Source: Devosia sp. (lineage in GTDB: Bacteria > Pseudomonadota > Alphaproteobacteria > Rhizobiales > Devosiaceae). Taken from it: a stretch of DNA of 6,162 nt. The notes below the pieces were generated by a model. That model saw only the letters and a program-made list of their open reading frames with translations. It had not been told where the DNA came from and made no database searches. Below, piece by piece: positions 1-5,839 of this stretch. Both the position numbers and the translations under genes were made by a program. The stretch covers positions 1-6,162 of the forward strand of contig JAEUMC010000006.1 of NCBI GenBank assembly GCA_016793415.1. The letters run 5' to 3'. Numbering within the stretch: the first letter of the stretch is position 1; the number at the start of each line of letters is the position of its first letter.

Positions 1-2
1 AG

Positions 3-758
3 GGCATCGCGTTCCGCCATGTGCGGGGCGCCGAACTGGCGGAGCTGCAGCCCGGGCTGTCGCCGCGCATCACCTGCGCTACGTTCATTCCGAAATGGCA
101 GACCGTCAGCGACCCCTACGACTACGCGGTCGCGGTGGCCAAGGCGGCAATGGCCCGCGGCGCCAGTTTCAAGCGCGCCGAGGTGGCAGAGCTGCGGCCG
201 GATGATAGTGGCGTCACCATCGTGCTCAGCGACGGCACCTCGCTGCGCGCCCGGCAGGTGGTGGTGGCGGGTGGCGCGTGGTCGAAGCGGCTGACGGCGC
301 CGCTCGGCGACGACATCCCGCTCGAGACCGAGCGGGGCTACAACACGACGCTCCCCGGCTACAGCTTCGATCTCAAACGCCAGCTGGTGTTCGGCGGCCA
401 CGGCTTCGTCGTGACACCACTCGCAACCGGCATTCGCATCGGTGGCGCGGTCGAGCTGGGCGGCCTGAAACTGTCGCCCAACTTCAAGCGCGCCGACGCC
501 ATGCTCAAGAAAGCCGCGATGTTCATGCCTGGTCTGGTGACATCAGGCGGCAAGCAGTGGATGGGGTTCCGCCCGTCACTGCCCGACAGCCTGCCGGCCA
601 TCGGCTTCTCGCGCGCATCGCGCCACATCGTCTATGCCTTCGGGCATGGCCATCTGGGGCTGACGCAATCGGCCGGCACCGGCAAGCTGGTGGCCGAACT
701 GCTCACCGGCACTCCAGCTTCTCTCGACCTCACGCCCTTTTCTCCGCAACGCTTCTAG
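3..758 (+). CDS. FAD-dependent D-amino-acid oxidoreductase (DAO/DadA family), probable cis-4-hydroxy-D-proline oxidase, 5' truncated
   Basis: The reading frame is open from the left edge (GIAFRHVRGAEL...) to TAG at 756-758, so the visible 251 residues are the C-terminal part of a protein that is usually about 410-420 residues long. The FAD-binding GxGxxG region lies outside. The GTG at 21 is internal and is not a credible start. The C-terminal signature GHGHLGLTQSAGTGKLVAEL (from about 642) is typical of DadA-like oxidoreductases, where this segment closes over the flavin. The middle part (YDYAVAVAKAAMARGASF, then VVVAGGAWSKRL) fits the substrate/FAD core of the family. Such enzymes oxidise a D-amino acid to the imino acid. 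The hydroxyproline epimerase starts 13 nt downstream, so the likely substrate is cis-4-hydroxy-D-proline, giving 1-pyrroline-4-hydroxy-2-carboxylate (the HypO role). The family is firm; the substrate is inferred from context, and D-proline or another D-amino acid remains possible. Confidence 0.88.
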   Translation, partial: GIAFRHVRGAELAELQPGLSPRITCATFIPKWQTVSDPYDYAVAVAKAAMARGASFKRAEVAELRPDDSGVTIVLSDGTSLRARQVVVAGGAWSKRLTAPLGDDIPLETERGYNTTLPGYSFDLKRQLVFGGHGFVVTPLATGIRIGGAVELGGLKLSPNFKRADAMLKKAAMFMPGLVTSGGKQWMGFRPSLPDSLPAIGFSRASRHIVYAFGHGHLGLTQSAGTGKLVAELLTGTPASLDLTPFSPQRF

Positions 759-771
759 AACGAGCCTTTCC

Positions 772-1773
772 ATGTCCCGGCATATCTTCACCTGCATCGA
801 TGGTCACACCTGCGGCAACCCGGTCCGCCTGGTCGCCGGCGGCGGCCCGCTGCTCAAGGGCAATTCGATGATGGAGCGGCGCGCCGATTTCCTCGCCAAC
901 CACGACTGGATCCGCAAGGGCCTGATGTTCGAGCCGCGCGGCCACGATGTGATGAGCGGCTCGATCCTTTACCCGCCGACGCGCGAGGATTGCGACATCG
1001 CCATCCTGTTCATCGAGACCTCGGGCTGCCTCTACATGTGCGGCCACGGCACCATCGGCACGGTGACCATGGCGATCGAGAACGGGCTGATGACGCCGAA
1101 AACTCCGGGCGTGGTGAACCTCGATGTCCCCGCCGGCAAGGTGGTGGCCGAGTACACCATGGACGGGGAGTATGTGGACAAGGTGCGGCTCACGAACGTG
1201 CCGAGCTTCCTCCACTCCACTGACCTCGAAATCGACGCGCCGGGATTGGGCAAGCTCAAGGTCGACGTGGCCTATGGCGGCAATTTCTACTGCATCGTCG
1301 ACGCCCAGGAGAACTTCTCCGACATCGCCGACGTCTCGGTCGGCGACCTCTTACGCTGGAGCCCGGCGCTGCGCACGGCGATGAACGAACGCTACGAGTT
1401 CGTCCACCCGGAGAACGACAAGATCCGCGGCTGCACCCATATCCTGTGGACCGGCAAGCCGACCAATGCCGCCAACACGGCGAGGAACGCCGTGTTCTAC
1501 GGCGACAAGGCGATCGACCGCTCGCCGTGCGGCACCGGCACCTCGGCCCGCATGGCGCAGTGGTATGGCCGCGGCAAGCTGAAGGTCGGCGACGCGTTCA
1601 ACCACGAGTCGATCATCGGCTCGGTGTTCAACGGCCGGGTCGAACGGGCGGTGAAGGTCGGCAACTATGAGGGGATCGTCCCCTCGATCGCCGGCTGGGC
1701 CCGGCAGACCGGCCTCAACACCATCTATATCGACGATCGAGACCCCTTCGCTCACGGCTTCTCGCTGGTGTGA
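772..1773 (+). CDS. lhpA: 4-hydroxyproline 2-epimerase (proline racemase superfamily, Cys/Cys type)
   Basis: This complete 333-residue protein has the usual proline-racemase length. Both catalytic cysteines are present: Cys90 in MCGHGTIG and Cys253 in [11 protein letters not shown], with Asp249 just before it as the usual substrate-binding acid. The two thiols act as the acid/base pair that inverts C2 of proline-type substrates. In this context the reaction is most likely trans-4-hydroxy-L-proline to cis-4-hydroxy-D-proline, supplying the flavoenzyme encoded just upstream. Other family hallmarks are TNVPSF (about 141-146) and [13 protein letters not shown] (about 166-178). The ATG at 772 follows the upstream stop by 13 nt without a strong Shine-Dalgarno sequence, which suggests a shared transcript and possibly coupled translation. 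The two-cysteine pair is shared by 4-hydroxyproline epimerases and true proline racemases, so the choice of substrate rests on the neighbours rather than on the active-site pair alone. Confidence 0.88.
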   Translation: MSRHIFTCIDGHTCGNPVRLVAGGGPLLKGNSMMERRADFLANHDWIRKGLMFEPRGHDVMSGSILYPPTREDCDIAILFIETSGCLYMCGHGTIGTVTMAIENGLMTPKTPGVVNLDVPAGKVVAEYTMDGEYVDKVRLTNVPSFLHSTDLEIDAPGLGKLKVDVAYGGNFYCIVDAQENFSDIADVSVGDLLRWSPALRTAMNERYEFVHPENDKIRGCTHILWTGKPTNAANTARNAVFYGDKAIDRSPCGTGTSARMAQWYGRGKLKVGDAFNHESIIGSVFNGRVERAVKVGNYEGIVPSIAGWARQTGLNTIYIDDRDPFAHGFSLV

Positions 1774-1778
1774 CGCAG

Positions 1779-2882
1779 ATGAAAATCACCGCAATATCGG
1801 TCTACCAGGTCGATCTGCCGCTGCGCGAGGGCCGCTATAACTGGAGTGGCGGCAACTTCATGGAAGTGTTCGACTCGACGGTCGTCGCGGTCGAGACCGA
1901 CACGGGGATCACCGGCTATGCCGAGTGCTGTCCGCTCGGCTCGGCGTATCTGCCTTCCTATGCCAAGGGGGTGCGCGCCGGCCTCGCCGAGATCGGACCC
2001 AAGCTGATCGGGCATGATCCGACTGACCTGTGGCCGCTCAACCACCACATGGATGCGGTGCTACGCGGCCACCCCTATGTGAAGGCGCCGATCGACATCG
2101 CCTGCTGGGACATCCTGGGCAAGGTCGCCGGACTGCCGGTGTACAAGCTGCTGGGTGGAGCCGAGCAGCAGAAGATCGCGCTCTACCGGGCGATCAGCCA
2201 GGAAGATTCCGCGGTGATGGCCGAGAAGATCGCCGGCTACCGCGCCGAGGGCTACACGAAATTCCAGCTCAAGGTCGGCGGCGACCCGAACGACGACATC
2301 CGGCGCATCCGGGCCTGTCGGAAAATCCTCGCCGACACTGACATCCTCGTCGCCGACGCCAATACCGGCTGGACCAAGGCCGACGCGGCGCGGGTGGTGA
2401 ACGCGGTCGCCGACCTCGATGTCTATATCGAGCAGCCCTGCATGAGCTACGAAGAGAGCGTCTCGATCCGCCGCCGCACCAGCCTGCCGTTCGTGCTCGA
2501 CGAGAATATCGGTACGGTCGGCGATCTGGTGAAAGGCATCTCGGAAGATGCCTTCGACGTGATCAACCTGAAGATCAGCAAGGTCGGCGGCCTGACCAAG
2601 GCGCGCCAGATGCGCGACCTCTGCGTCGCCTCCGGCATTCCAATGACCATCGAGGACACCTGGGGCGGCGATATCGTCACCGCCAGCATCGCCCACCTCG
2701 CCCGCTCGACGCCGCAGAAGTTCTGCTTCACGGCGACGGACTTCAACTCCTACGTCACCGTGTCGATCGCCGACGGCGCGCCCAAGCGCGAGAACGGCTT
2801 CATGACGGCGAGCGATGCACCCGGGCTCGGGATCGAGCCCAACTGGGATGTGCTGGGTAAGCCGGTGCAGGTGATTGCGTGA
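1779..2882 (+). CDS. cis-3-hydroxy-L-proline dehydratase (enolase superfamily, MLE subgroup)
   Basis: The 367-residue protein from ATG 1779 ([15 protein letters not shown]) begins like many mandelate racemase/muconate lactonising enzymes. Barrel residues are clear: Lys165 in FQLKVGG, metal ligands Asp193 (VADANTGW), Glu218 (YIEQP) and Asp241 (VLDENIG), and Lys265 in [11 protein letters not shown] lysine on each face of the active site is the MLE-type arrangement used for proton abstraction at an alpha carbon. The gene sits between a 4-hydroxyproline epimerase and a trans-3-hydroxyproline dehydratase homologue, the arrangement described for the Labrenzia aggregata cis-3-hydroxy-L-proline dehydratase, which forms 1-pyrroline-2-carboxylate with competing 2-epimerisation (recalled, not checked). 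A GTG at 1770 overlapping the previous stop would add three residues; I prefer ATG because it gives the normal family N-terminus. Gln163 replaces the first lysine of the common KxK motif. The alternative is a proline-betaine epimerase or another MLE-subgroup racemase. Confidence 0.82.
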   Translation: MKITAISVYQVDLPLREGRYNWSGGNFMEVFDSTVVAVETDTGITGYAECCPLGSAYLPSYAKGVRAGLAEIGPKLIGHDPTDLWPLNHHMDAVLRGHPYVKAPIDIACWDILGKVAGLPVYKLLGGAEQQKIALYRAISQEDSAVMAEKIAGYRAEGYTKFQLKVGGDPNDDIRRIRACRKILADTDILVADANTGWTKADAARVVNAVADLDVYIEQPCMSYEESVSIRRRTSLPFVLDENIGTVGDLVKGISEDAFDVINLKISKVGGLTKARQMRDLCVASGIPMTIEDTWGGDIVTASIAHLARSTPQKFCFTATDFNSYVTVSIADGAPKRENGFMTASDAPGLGIEPNWDVLGKPVQVIA

Positions 2883-2888
2883 CGACGC

Positions 2889-2908
2889 TGGTGTCGCGGT
2901 CGACACCA
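2889..2908 (+). other. Intercistronic RNA hairpin (8-bp stem, 4-nt loop)
   Basis: TGGTGTCG at 2889-2896 and CGACACCA at 2901-2908 are perfectly complementary around the loop CGGT. The stem starts 6 nt after the stop of the enolase-type gene and ends 6 nt before the ribosome binding site of the next gene. No U-tract follows, so it is not a canonical intrinsic terminator. It could mark mRNA processing, protect a 3' end, or tune expression of the downstream genes. The structure is seen in the sequence; the role is inferred. Confidence 0.55.
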
Positions 2909-2914
2909 CATTCT

Positions 2915-2920
2915 AGGTGA
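2915..2920 (+). promoter_or_regulatory. Ribosome binding site for the Ser/Thr proline-racemase-family gene
   Basis: AGGTGA lies 4 nt before ATG 2925 and supports that start. This is the only junction in the catabolic block with both an intergenic gap of appreciable length (42 nt) and a recognisable ribosome binding site; the other genes overlap or nearly abut. Confidence 0.6.
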
Positions 2921-2924
2921 CTAC

Positions 2925-3959
2925 ATGAGAACTACACGCGCCATTCAGATCGTCGGCTGCCATGCCGAAGGCGAAGTCGGAGACGTCATCGTCGGCGGCG
3001 TCGCGCCGCCGCCTGGCGACACGTTATGGGAGCAGTCGCGCTTCATCGCGCGCGACCAGACGCTGCGCAACCTGGTGCTGAACGAGCCGCGCGGCGGGGT
3101 GTTCCGGCACGTCAACCTGCTGGTACCGCCGAAAGACCCGCGCGCGCAGATGGGCTTCATCATCATGGAGCCCGAGGACACGCCGCCGATGTCGGGCTCG
3201 AACTCGATCTGCGTTTCCACCGTGCTGCTCGACACCGGCATCGTGCCGATGACCGAGCCGGAAACCCGGCTGGTGCTGGAAGCGCCTGGCGGCATCGTCG
3301 AGGTGGTGGCCGAGTGCCGGAACGGCAAGGCCGAGCGGATCACCGTCACCAATGTTCCGAGCTTTGCCGACAAGCTCGGGGCAAAACTCGAGGTCGAAGG
3401 CCTGGGAACGCTCAGCGTCGATACCGCCTATGGTGGCGATAGTTTCGTCATCGTCGATGCCCATGCGCTGGGCTTCAGGATTGCGCCGGACGAAGCGCGC
3501 GAGCTCGCCGAGACCGGCATCCGCATCACCCGGGCCGCCAATGAGCAGCTCGGCTTCACCCATCCGACCAACCCGGACTGGACGCATTTTTCGTTCTGCC
3601 AGATCGCCGCGCCGCTCGAGCGGCGCGATGGCCTGCTGACCGCTGCCAATGCCGTCGCCATCCAGCCGGGCAAGATCGACCGCTCGCCGACCGGTACCGG
3701 CGCTTCGGCGCGCATGGCGGTGCTGCGCGCGAGAGGTGAGATGCAGGTCGGCGACCGCTACCTCGCCCGCTCGATCATCGGGTCGGAGTTCCTCGGCCGC
3801 ATCGAGAGGGACACGACGCTCGGGGGCAAGCCGGCAATCATCCCCTCGATTTCGGGCCGCGCCTGGATCACCGGCACCCGCACCGAAATGCTCGATCCGT
3901 CCGACCCCTGGCAGGGCGGCTATCGACTCTCCGACACCTGGCCCCGGATCGGCAAGTGA
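2925..3959 (+). CDS. trans-3-hydroxy-L-proline dehydratase (proline racemase superfamily, Ser/Thr type)
   Basis: This complete 344-residue protein is plainly a proline-racemase homologue: EPRGG (54-58), [10 protein letters not shown] (89-98), TNVPSF (142-147), [14 protein letters not shown] (166-179) and [14 protein letters not shown] (252-265). Both catalytic positions differ from a racemase: the first cysteine is Ser90 and the second is Thr256. Replacement of the second cysteine by threonine is the recognised mark of trans-3-hydroxy-L-proline dehydratases, because without a second thiol the carbanion eliminates the 3-hydroxyl instead of being reprotonated. The product would be 1-pyrroline-2-carboxylate, the substrate of the reductase encoded immediately downstream. 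The better-known dehydratases carry Cys/Thr, so the Ser90 variant deserves note. The start at ATG 2925 is backed by AGGTGA at 2915-2920. Its TGA overlaps the next gene's GTG. The family is certain and the dehydratase activity likely; a different elimination or racemisation on a related imino acid is the alternative. Confidence 0.82.
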   Translation: MRTTRAIQIVGCHAEGEVGDVIVGGVAPPPGDTLWEQSRFIARDQTLRNLVLNEPRGGVFRHVNLLVPPKDPRAQMGFIIMEPEDTPPMSGSNSICVSTVLLDTGIVPMTEPETRLVLEAPGGIVEVVAECRNGKAERITVTNVPSFADKLGAKLEVEGLGTLSVDTAYGGDSFVIVDAHALGFRIAPDEARELAETGIRITRAANEQLGFTHPTNPDWTHFSFCQIAAPLERRDGLLTAANAVAIQPGKIDRSPTGTGASARMAVLRARGEMQVGDRYLARSIIGSEFLGRIERDTTLGGKPAIIPSISGRAWITGTRTEMLDPSDPWQGGYRLSDTWPRIGK

Positions 3960-4963
3960 CCACCCATATCGCCTATGACGAGCTCGTGGCCCTGCTGCGA
4001 GCGATATTCCTCAAGCACGCCTGCTCCGAAACCGTCGCGACGCTCCTCGCCGAGAACATGGCCGGGGCGGAGCGCGACGGCGCGCATAGCCACGGCATTT
4101 TCCGCATCGGGGGCAACCTCGCCTCGCTCGATAGCGGCTGGGTGGACGGCAAGGCGGAACCGGTGCTCGAAGATGTGGCGCCAGGCATGCTCAGGGCGGA
4201 CGGCCGAAACGGCTTCTCTCTGCCGGTACTCGAGCTGGCGCGTGAGCCGCTGATGGCCAAGGCCCGCGCCAACGGCATCGCCATCCTCAGCGTGCGCAAG
4301 GCGCACCACTTCAGCGCCGTCTGGCCCGATATCGAGCCGTTCGCGCATGAGGGGTTTGTGGCCCTCGCGATGATCAACTCGATGGCATCGGTGGTGCCGC
4401 ATGGCGGTCATCGCAAGGTCTACGGCACCAACCCGTTCGGCTTTGCCGCGCCACGCGACGGCGCCGACCCGCTGGTGTTCGACCAGGCCTCCAGCGCCAT
4501 GGCCAATGGCGACGTGCAGATCGCCCGCCGCGAGAGCCGGCAGCTGCCGCCGGGCACCGGCGTCGATCGAGAGGGCAACCCGACGACCGACCCTGCCGCC
4601 ATCCTCGATGGCGGGGCGCTCCTGCCGTTCGGCGGGCACAAGGGCTCGTCGATCGCCATGATGATCGAGATCATGGGCGCGGCGCTGGCCGGCGGCGACT
4701 ATTCGTTCGAGATCGACTGGAGCGCCTATCCGGGCGCCGCTACGCCGCATGGCGGCCAGACCTACATCCTGATCGATCCCAGGCGCGGAGCGGTGAACAG
4801 CTTTGCCGACCGTCTAGAAGTGCTGATCGACGAAATCCACGACGCCGGCCAATCCCGCCTCCCCGGCGACCGCCGCTACGCCACCCGGCGCGAGAGCCTC
4901 GCCAACGGTATTGCGATCGAGGAAGCCGCGCTCAACGAAATCCGCGCGCTGGCAGCCGGCTGA
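3956..4963 (+). CDS. NAD(P)H-dependent 1-pyrroline-2-carboxylate reductase (malate/L-lactate dehydrogenase family)
   Basis: This 335-residue protein has the full length and motifs of the Ldh2/MdhB/DpkA family, which does not use a classical Rossmann fold: [15 protein letters not shown] (39-53, with His46 as the probable catalytic histidine), [16 protein letters not shown] (115-130), [20 protein letters not shown] (147-166), and [19 protein letters not shown] (222-240). In this family one branch reduces cyclic imines such as 1-pyrroline-2-carboxylate and 1-piperideine-2-carboxylate to L-proline and L-pipecolate. Both dehydratases upstream would make 1-pyrroline-2-carboxylate, so reduction to L-proline is the natural role. 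The start is GTG 3956 in a GTGA overlap with the previous stop, implying translational coupling; the next in-frame ATG (codon 36) would remove conserved N-terminal sequence. The gene ends 3 bp from the convergent regulator gene. Alternative: a 2-hydroxyacid (malate, lactate or ureidoglycolate type) dehydrogenase, less likely here. Confidence 0.82.
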   Translation: MTTHIAYDELVALLRAIFLKHACSETVATLLAENMAGAERDGAHSHGIFRIGGNLASLDSGWVDGKAEPVLEDVAPGMLRADGRNGFSLPVLELAREPLMAKARANGIAILSVRKAHHFSAVWPDIEPFAHEGFVALAMINSMASVVPHGGHRKVYGTNPFGFAAPRDGADPLVFDQASSAMANGDVQIARRESRQLPPGTGVDREGNPTTDPAAILDGGALLPFGGHKGSSIAMMIEIMGAALAGGDYSFEIDWSAYPGAATPHGGQTYILIDPRRGAVNSFADRLEVLIDEIHDAGQSRLPGDRRYATRRESLANGIAIEEAALNEIRALAAG

Positions 4964-4966
4964 GTT

Positions 4967-5677
4967 TCACTCGTCGGTGGGTTGATCCTCGACGGTGTCG
5001 GGAAGTACGGCGTCGAGGTGCAGCGCCATGCCCGCTTCGGCGTCGGCCGGTTTGCCTGCGGTGATGCCGGCGAGGATGCGCTCGTGGTCGGCGATCACCT
5101 GCGCCATGCGCCCTTCCTGGCTAAGCGTCAGCCGCCGATAGCGATCGACCTGAACCTTCACCTGCAGCACCTGCCGCCAGATGCCGGGAAAGCCGCTGAT
5201 CTCGGCGATCTTGGCGTGGAAGGCCTCGTCGGCGCGGTGGAAGGCGCCACGGTCATTGGCTTCCGCCGCCTCGCGCTGCTGCTCGACGATTGTGGCCAGC
5301 GCCAGCAACTGGCTTCGTGTCGCCTTCTCCGTTGCCAGTCGCACCGAGGCGGTTTCGAGCGCCTTACGGATCACCATGGCCTCGGGCAGGTCGTCATAGG
5401 GAATGCGGGCGACGAAGGTGCCTGACTGGGGAAAGATCTCGACCAGGCGCTCGTCGGCGAGCCGTTGAATTGCCTCGCGGACCGGGGTGCGGCTGACGCC
5501 ATAGCGGGCCGCGACTTCCTTCTCGCTGATCGGGTCGCCGGGCTTCAGCCGCAACGACACAATATCGTCCCTGAGATTCTGATATACTAGTCGCCAAGCT
5601 GAGGCAGAGCTGCCACCAGAGATGCGGGAGGGACTTGCACGCCGCCGTGGTCGAACCGATTCTTTGGGCAATTCCAT
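4967..5677 (-). CDS. GntR-family transcriptional regulator, FadR subfamily with FCD ligand domain
   Basis: The 236-residue protein has an N-terminal winged helix (about 27-92) with SEKEVAARYGVSRTPVREAI at 51-70, including the recognition helix SRTPVREAIQRL, and the wing IFPQSGTFVARI at 81-92. The C-terminal all-helical FCD domain (about 98-225) carries its usual metal/ligand set: Asp150 and His154 in FHRADEAFHAKI, His198 in ADHERIL and His220 in ALHLDAV. Such regulators usually repress adjacent catabolic and transport genes and release DNA when a small organic acid or amino-acid-derived ligand binds. It lies convergent with the hydroxyproline block and divergent from the transporter gene, so control of one or both is likely; the effector may be a hydroxyproline or a pathway imine (inference). 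The ATG at 5677 has no good ribosome binding site and gives an arginine-rich N-terminal tail of about 25 residues, so a slightly later start is possible. Confidence 0.87.
   Translation of the reverse strand: MELPKESVRPRRRASPSRISGGSSASAWRLVYQNLRDDIVSLRLKPGDPISEKEVAARYGVSRTPVREAIQRLADERLVEIFPQSGTFVARIPYDDLPEAMVIRKALETASVRLATEKATRSQLLALATIVEQQREAAEANDRGAFHRADEAFHAKIAEISGFPGIWRQVLQVKVQVDRYRRLTLSQEGRMAQVIADHERILAGITAGKPADAEAGMALHLDAVLPDTVEDQPTDE
5577..5592. promoter_or_regulatory. Candidate second regulator-binding site inside the GntR gene
   Basis: The 16 bp at 5577-5592 match the inverted complement of the intergenic palindrome (5776-5791) at 13 of 16 positions, including the core CTGATATA followed by TAGT. 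The site falls on regulator codons 29-34 (CGA CTA GTA TAT CAG AAT), an AT-rich, rare-codon run in a gene otherwise written with GC-rich codons. It could be an intragenic auxiliary operator. The Tyr-Gln of this stretch is also common in GntR proteins, so partial coincidence is possible. Confidence 0.4.
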
Positions 5678-5765
5678 ACAGCAGAACCGCTAATTTCCGG
5701 GCGTTTGAATGCCACGAGCTGAACCTTAGCACGCGTCACCCCGCTGATGCGAGATGCGAGAGCCG

Positions 5766-5795
5766 TTGACTTAGATACTAATATATCAGTAGCGT
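5766..5795 (+). promoter_or_regulatory. Possible promoter for the ABC transporter operon
   Basis: TTGACT at 5766-5771 resembles a sigma-70 -35 box. An 18-bp spacer leads to TAGCGT at 5790-5795, a weak -10 candidate that keeps the first, second and last consensus bases. The palindrome at 5776-5791 fills the spacer, a classic repressor position. The -35 is reasonable and the -10 is tentative; TAATAT at 5779-5784 is a better -10 by sequence but has no -35 partner at the right distance. Confidence 0.4.
5776..5791. promoter_or_regulatory. Candidate GntR operator (16-bp imperfect palindrome)
   Basis: TACTAATATATCAGTA reads TACTGATATATTAGTA on the other strand, so 14 of 16 positions are symmetric. 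Its strong AT content stands out in this GC-rich window. Its size and dyad symmetry suit a dimeric FadR-type winged-helix regulator, and it lies in the intergenic region next to the regulator gene, downstream of TTGACT. Binding here would be expected to block transcription of the transporter gene and possibly affect the regulator's own promoter. Confidence 0.5.
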
Positions 5796-5825
5796 ACGCA
5801 AGAAGGTTGTGGCTGAAGCCCGATC

Positions 5826-5833
5826 AGGAGGAG
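5826..5833 (+). promoter_or_regulatory. Strong ribosome binding site of the substrate-binding protein gene
   Basis: AGGAGGAG ends 6 nt before ATG 5840. It is a near-consensus Shine-Dalgarno sequence and the strongest in the window, as expected for a periplasmic binding protein made in large amounts. It fixes the start at 5840 over the in-frame ATGs at codons 4 and 7. Confidence 0.8.
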
Positions 5834-5839
5834 AAGATC

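Larger units (their letters stand above)
5678..5839. promoter_or_regulatory. Divergent intergenic control region between the GntR gene and the ABC-transporter gene
   Basis: These 162 bp separate two divergent start codons and must hold both promoters unless one gene is read from elsewhere. The part near 5766-5795 is clearly more AT-rich than the surroundings and holds the palindrome and the promoter-like hexamer described separately. Toward the regulator gene I found no convincing minus-strand promoter. Confidence 0.65.

Noticed and set aside
278..871. Plus-strand 197-residue frame spanning the flavoenzyme/epimerase junction
   Set aside because: Arg-rich shadow frame that crosses a real stop and a real start; the overlapping frames carry family motifs.
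2061..2909. Minus-strand 282-residue open frame opposite the enolase-type gene
   Set aside because: Rich in His, Arg and Asp with no recognisable motif; a typical antisense frame of a GC-rich gene whose plus-strand frame has clear catalytic residues.
772..3959. The two proline-racemase-family genes as a recent tandem duplication
   Set aside because: They share family motifs only; sequence between motifs, lengths and catalytic residues differ widely, so any duplication is ancient.
3920..4750. Minus-strand 276-residue open frame opposite the reductase
   Set aside because: Low-complexity Arg/Gly/His composition and no domain signature; the plus strand encodes a well-supported enzyme.
4953..4962. 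Perfect 10-bp palindrome CAGCCGGCTG at the end of the reductase gene, considered as a terminator
   Set aside because: It has no loop and no following U-tract, so it cannot form a stable terminator hairpin; short GC palindromes are expected by chance here.
5394..5732. Minus-strand 112-residue frame starting upstream of the regulator gene
   Set aside because: Out of frame with the regulator and mostly overlapping its winged-helix region; no motif and no ribosome binding site.
5746..5759. Tandem heptamer GATGCGA GATGCGA in the intergenic region
   Set aside because: Only two copies, short, no link to a known site; kept as a note only.
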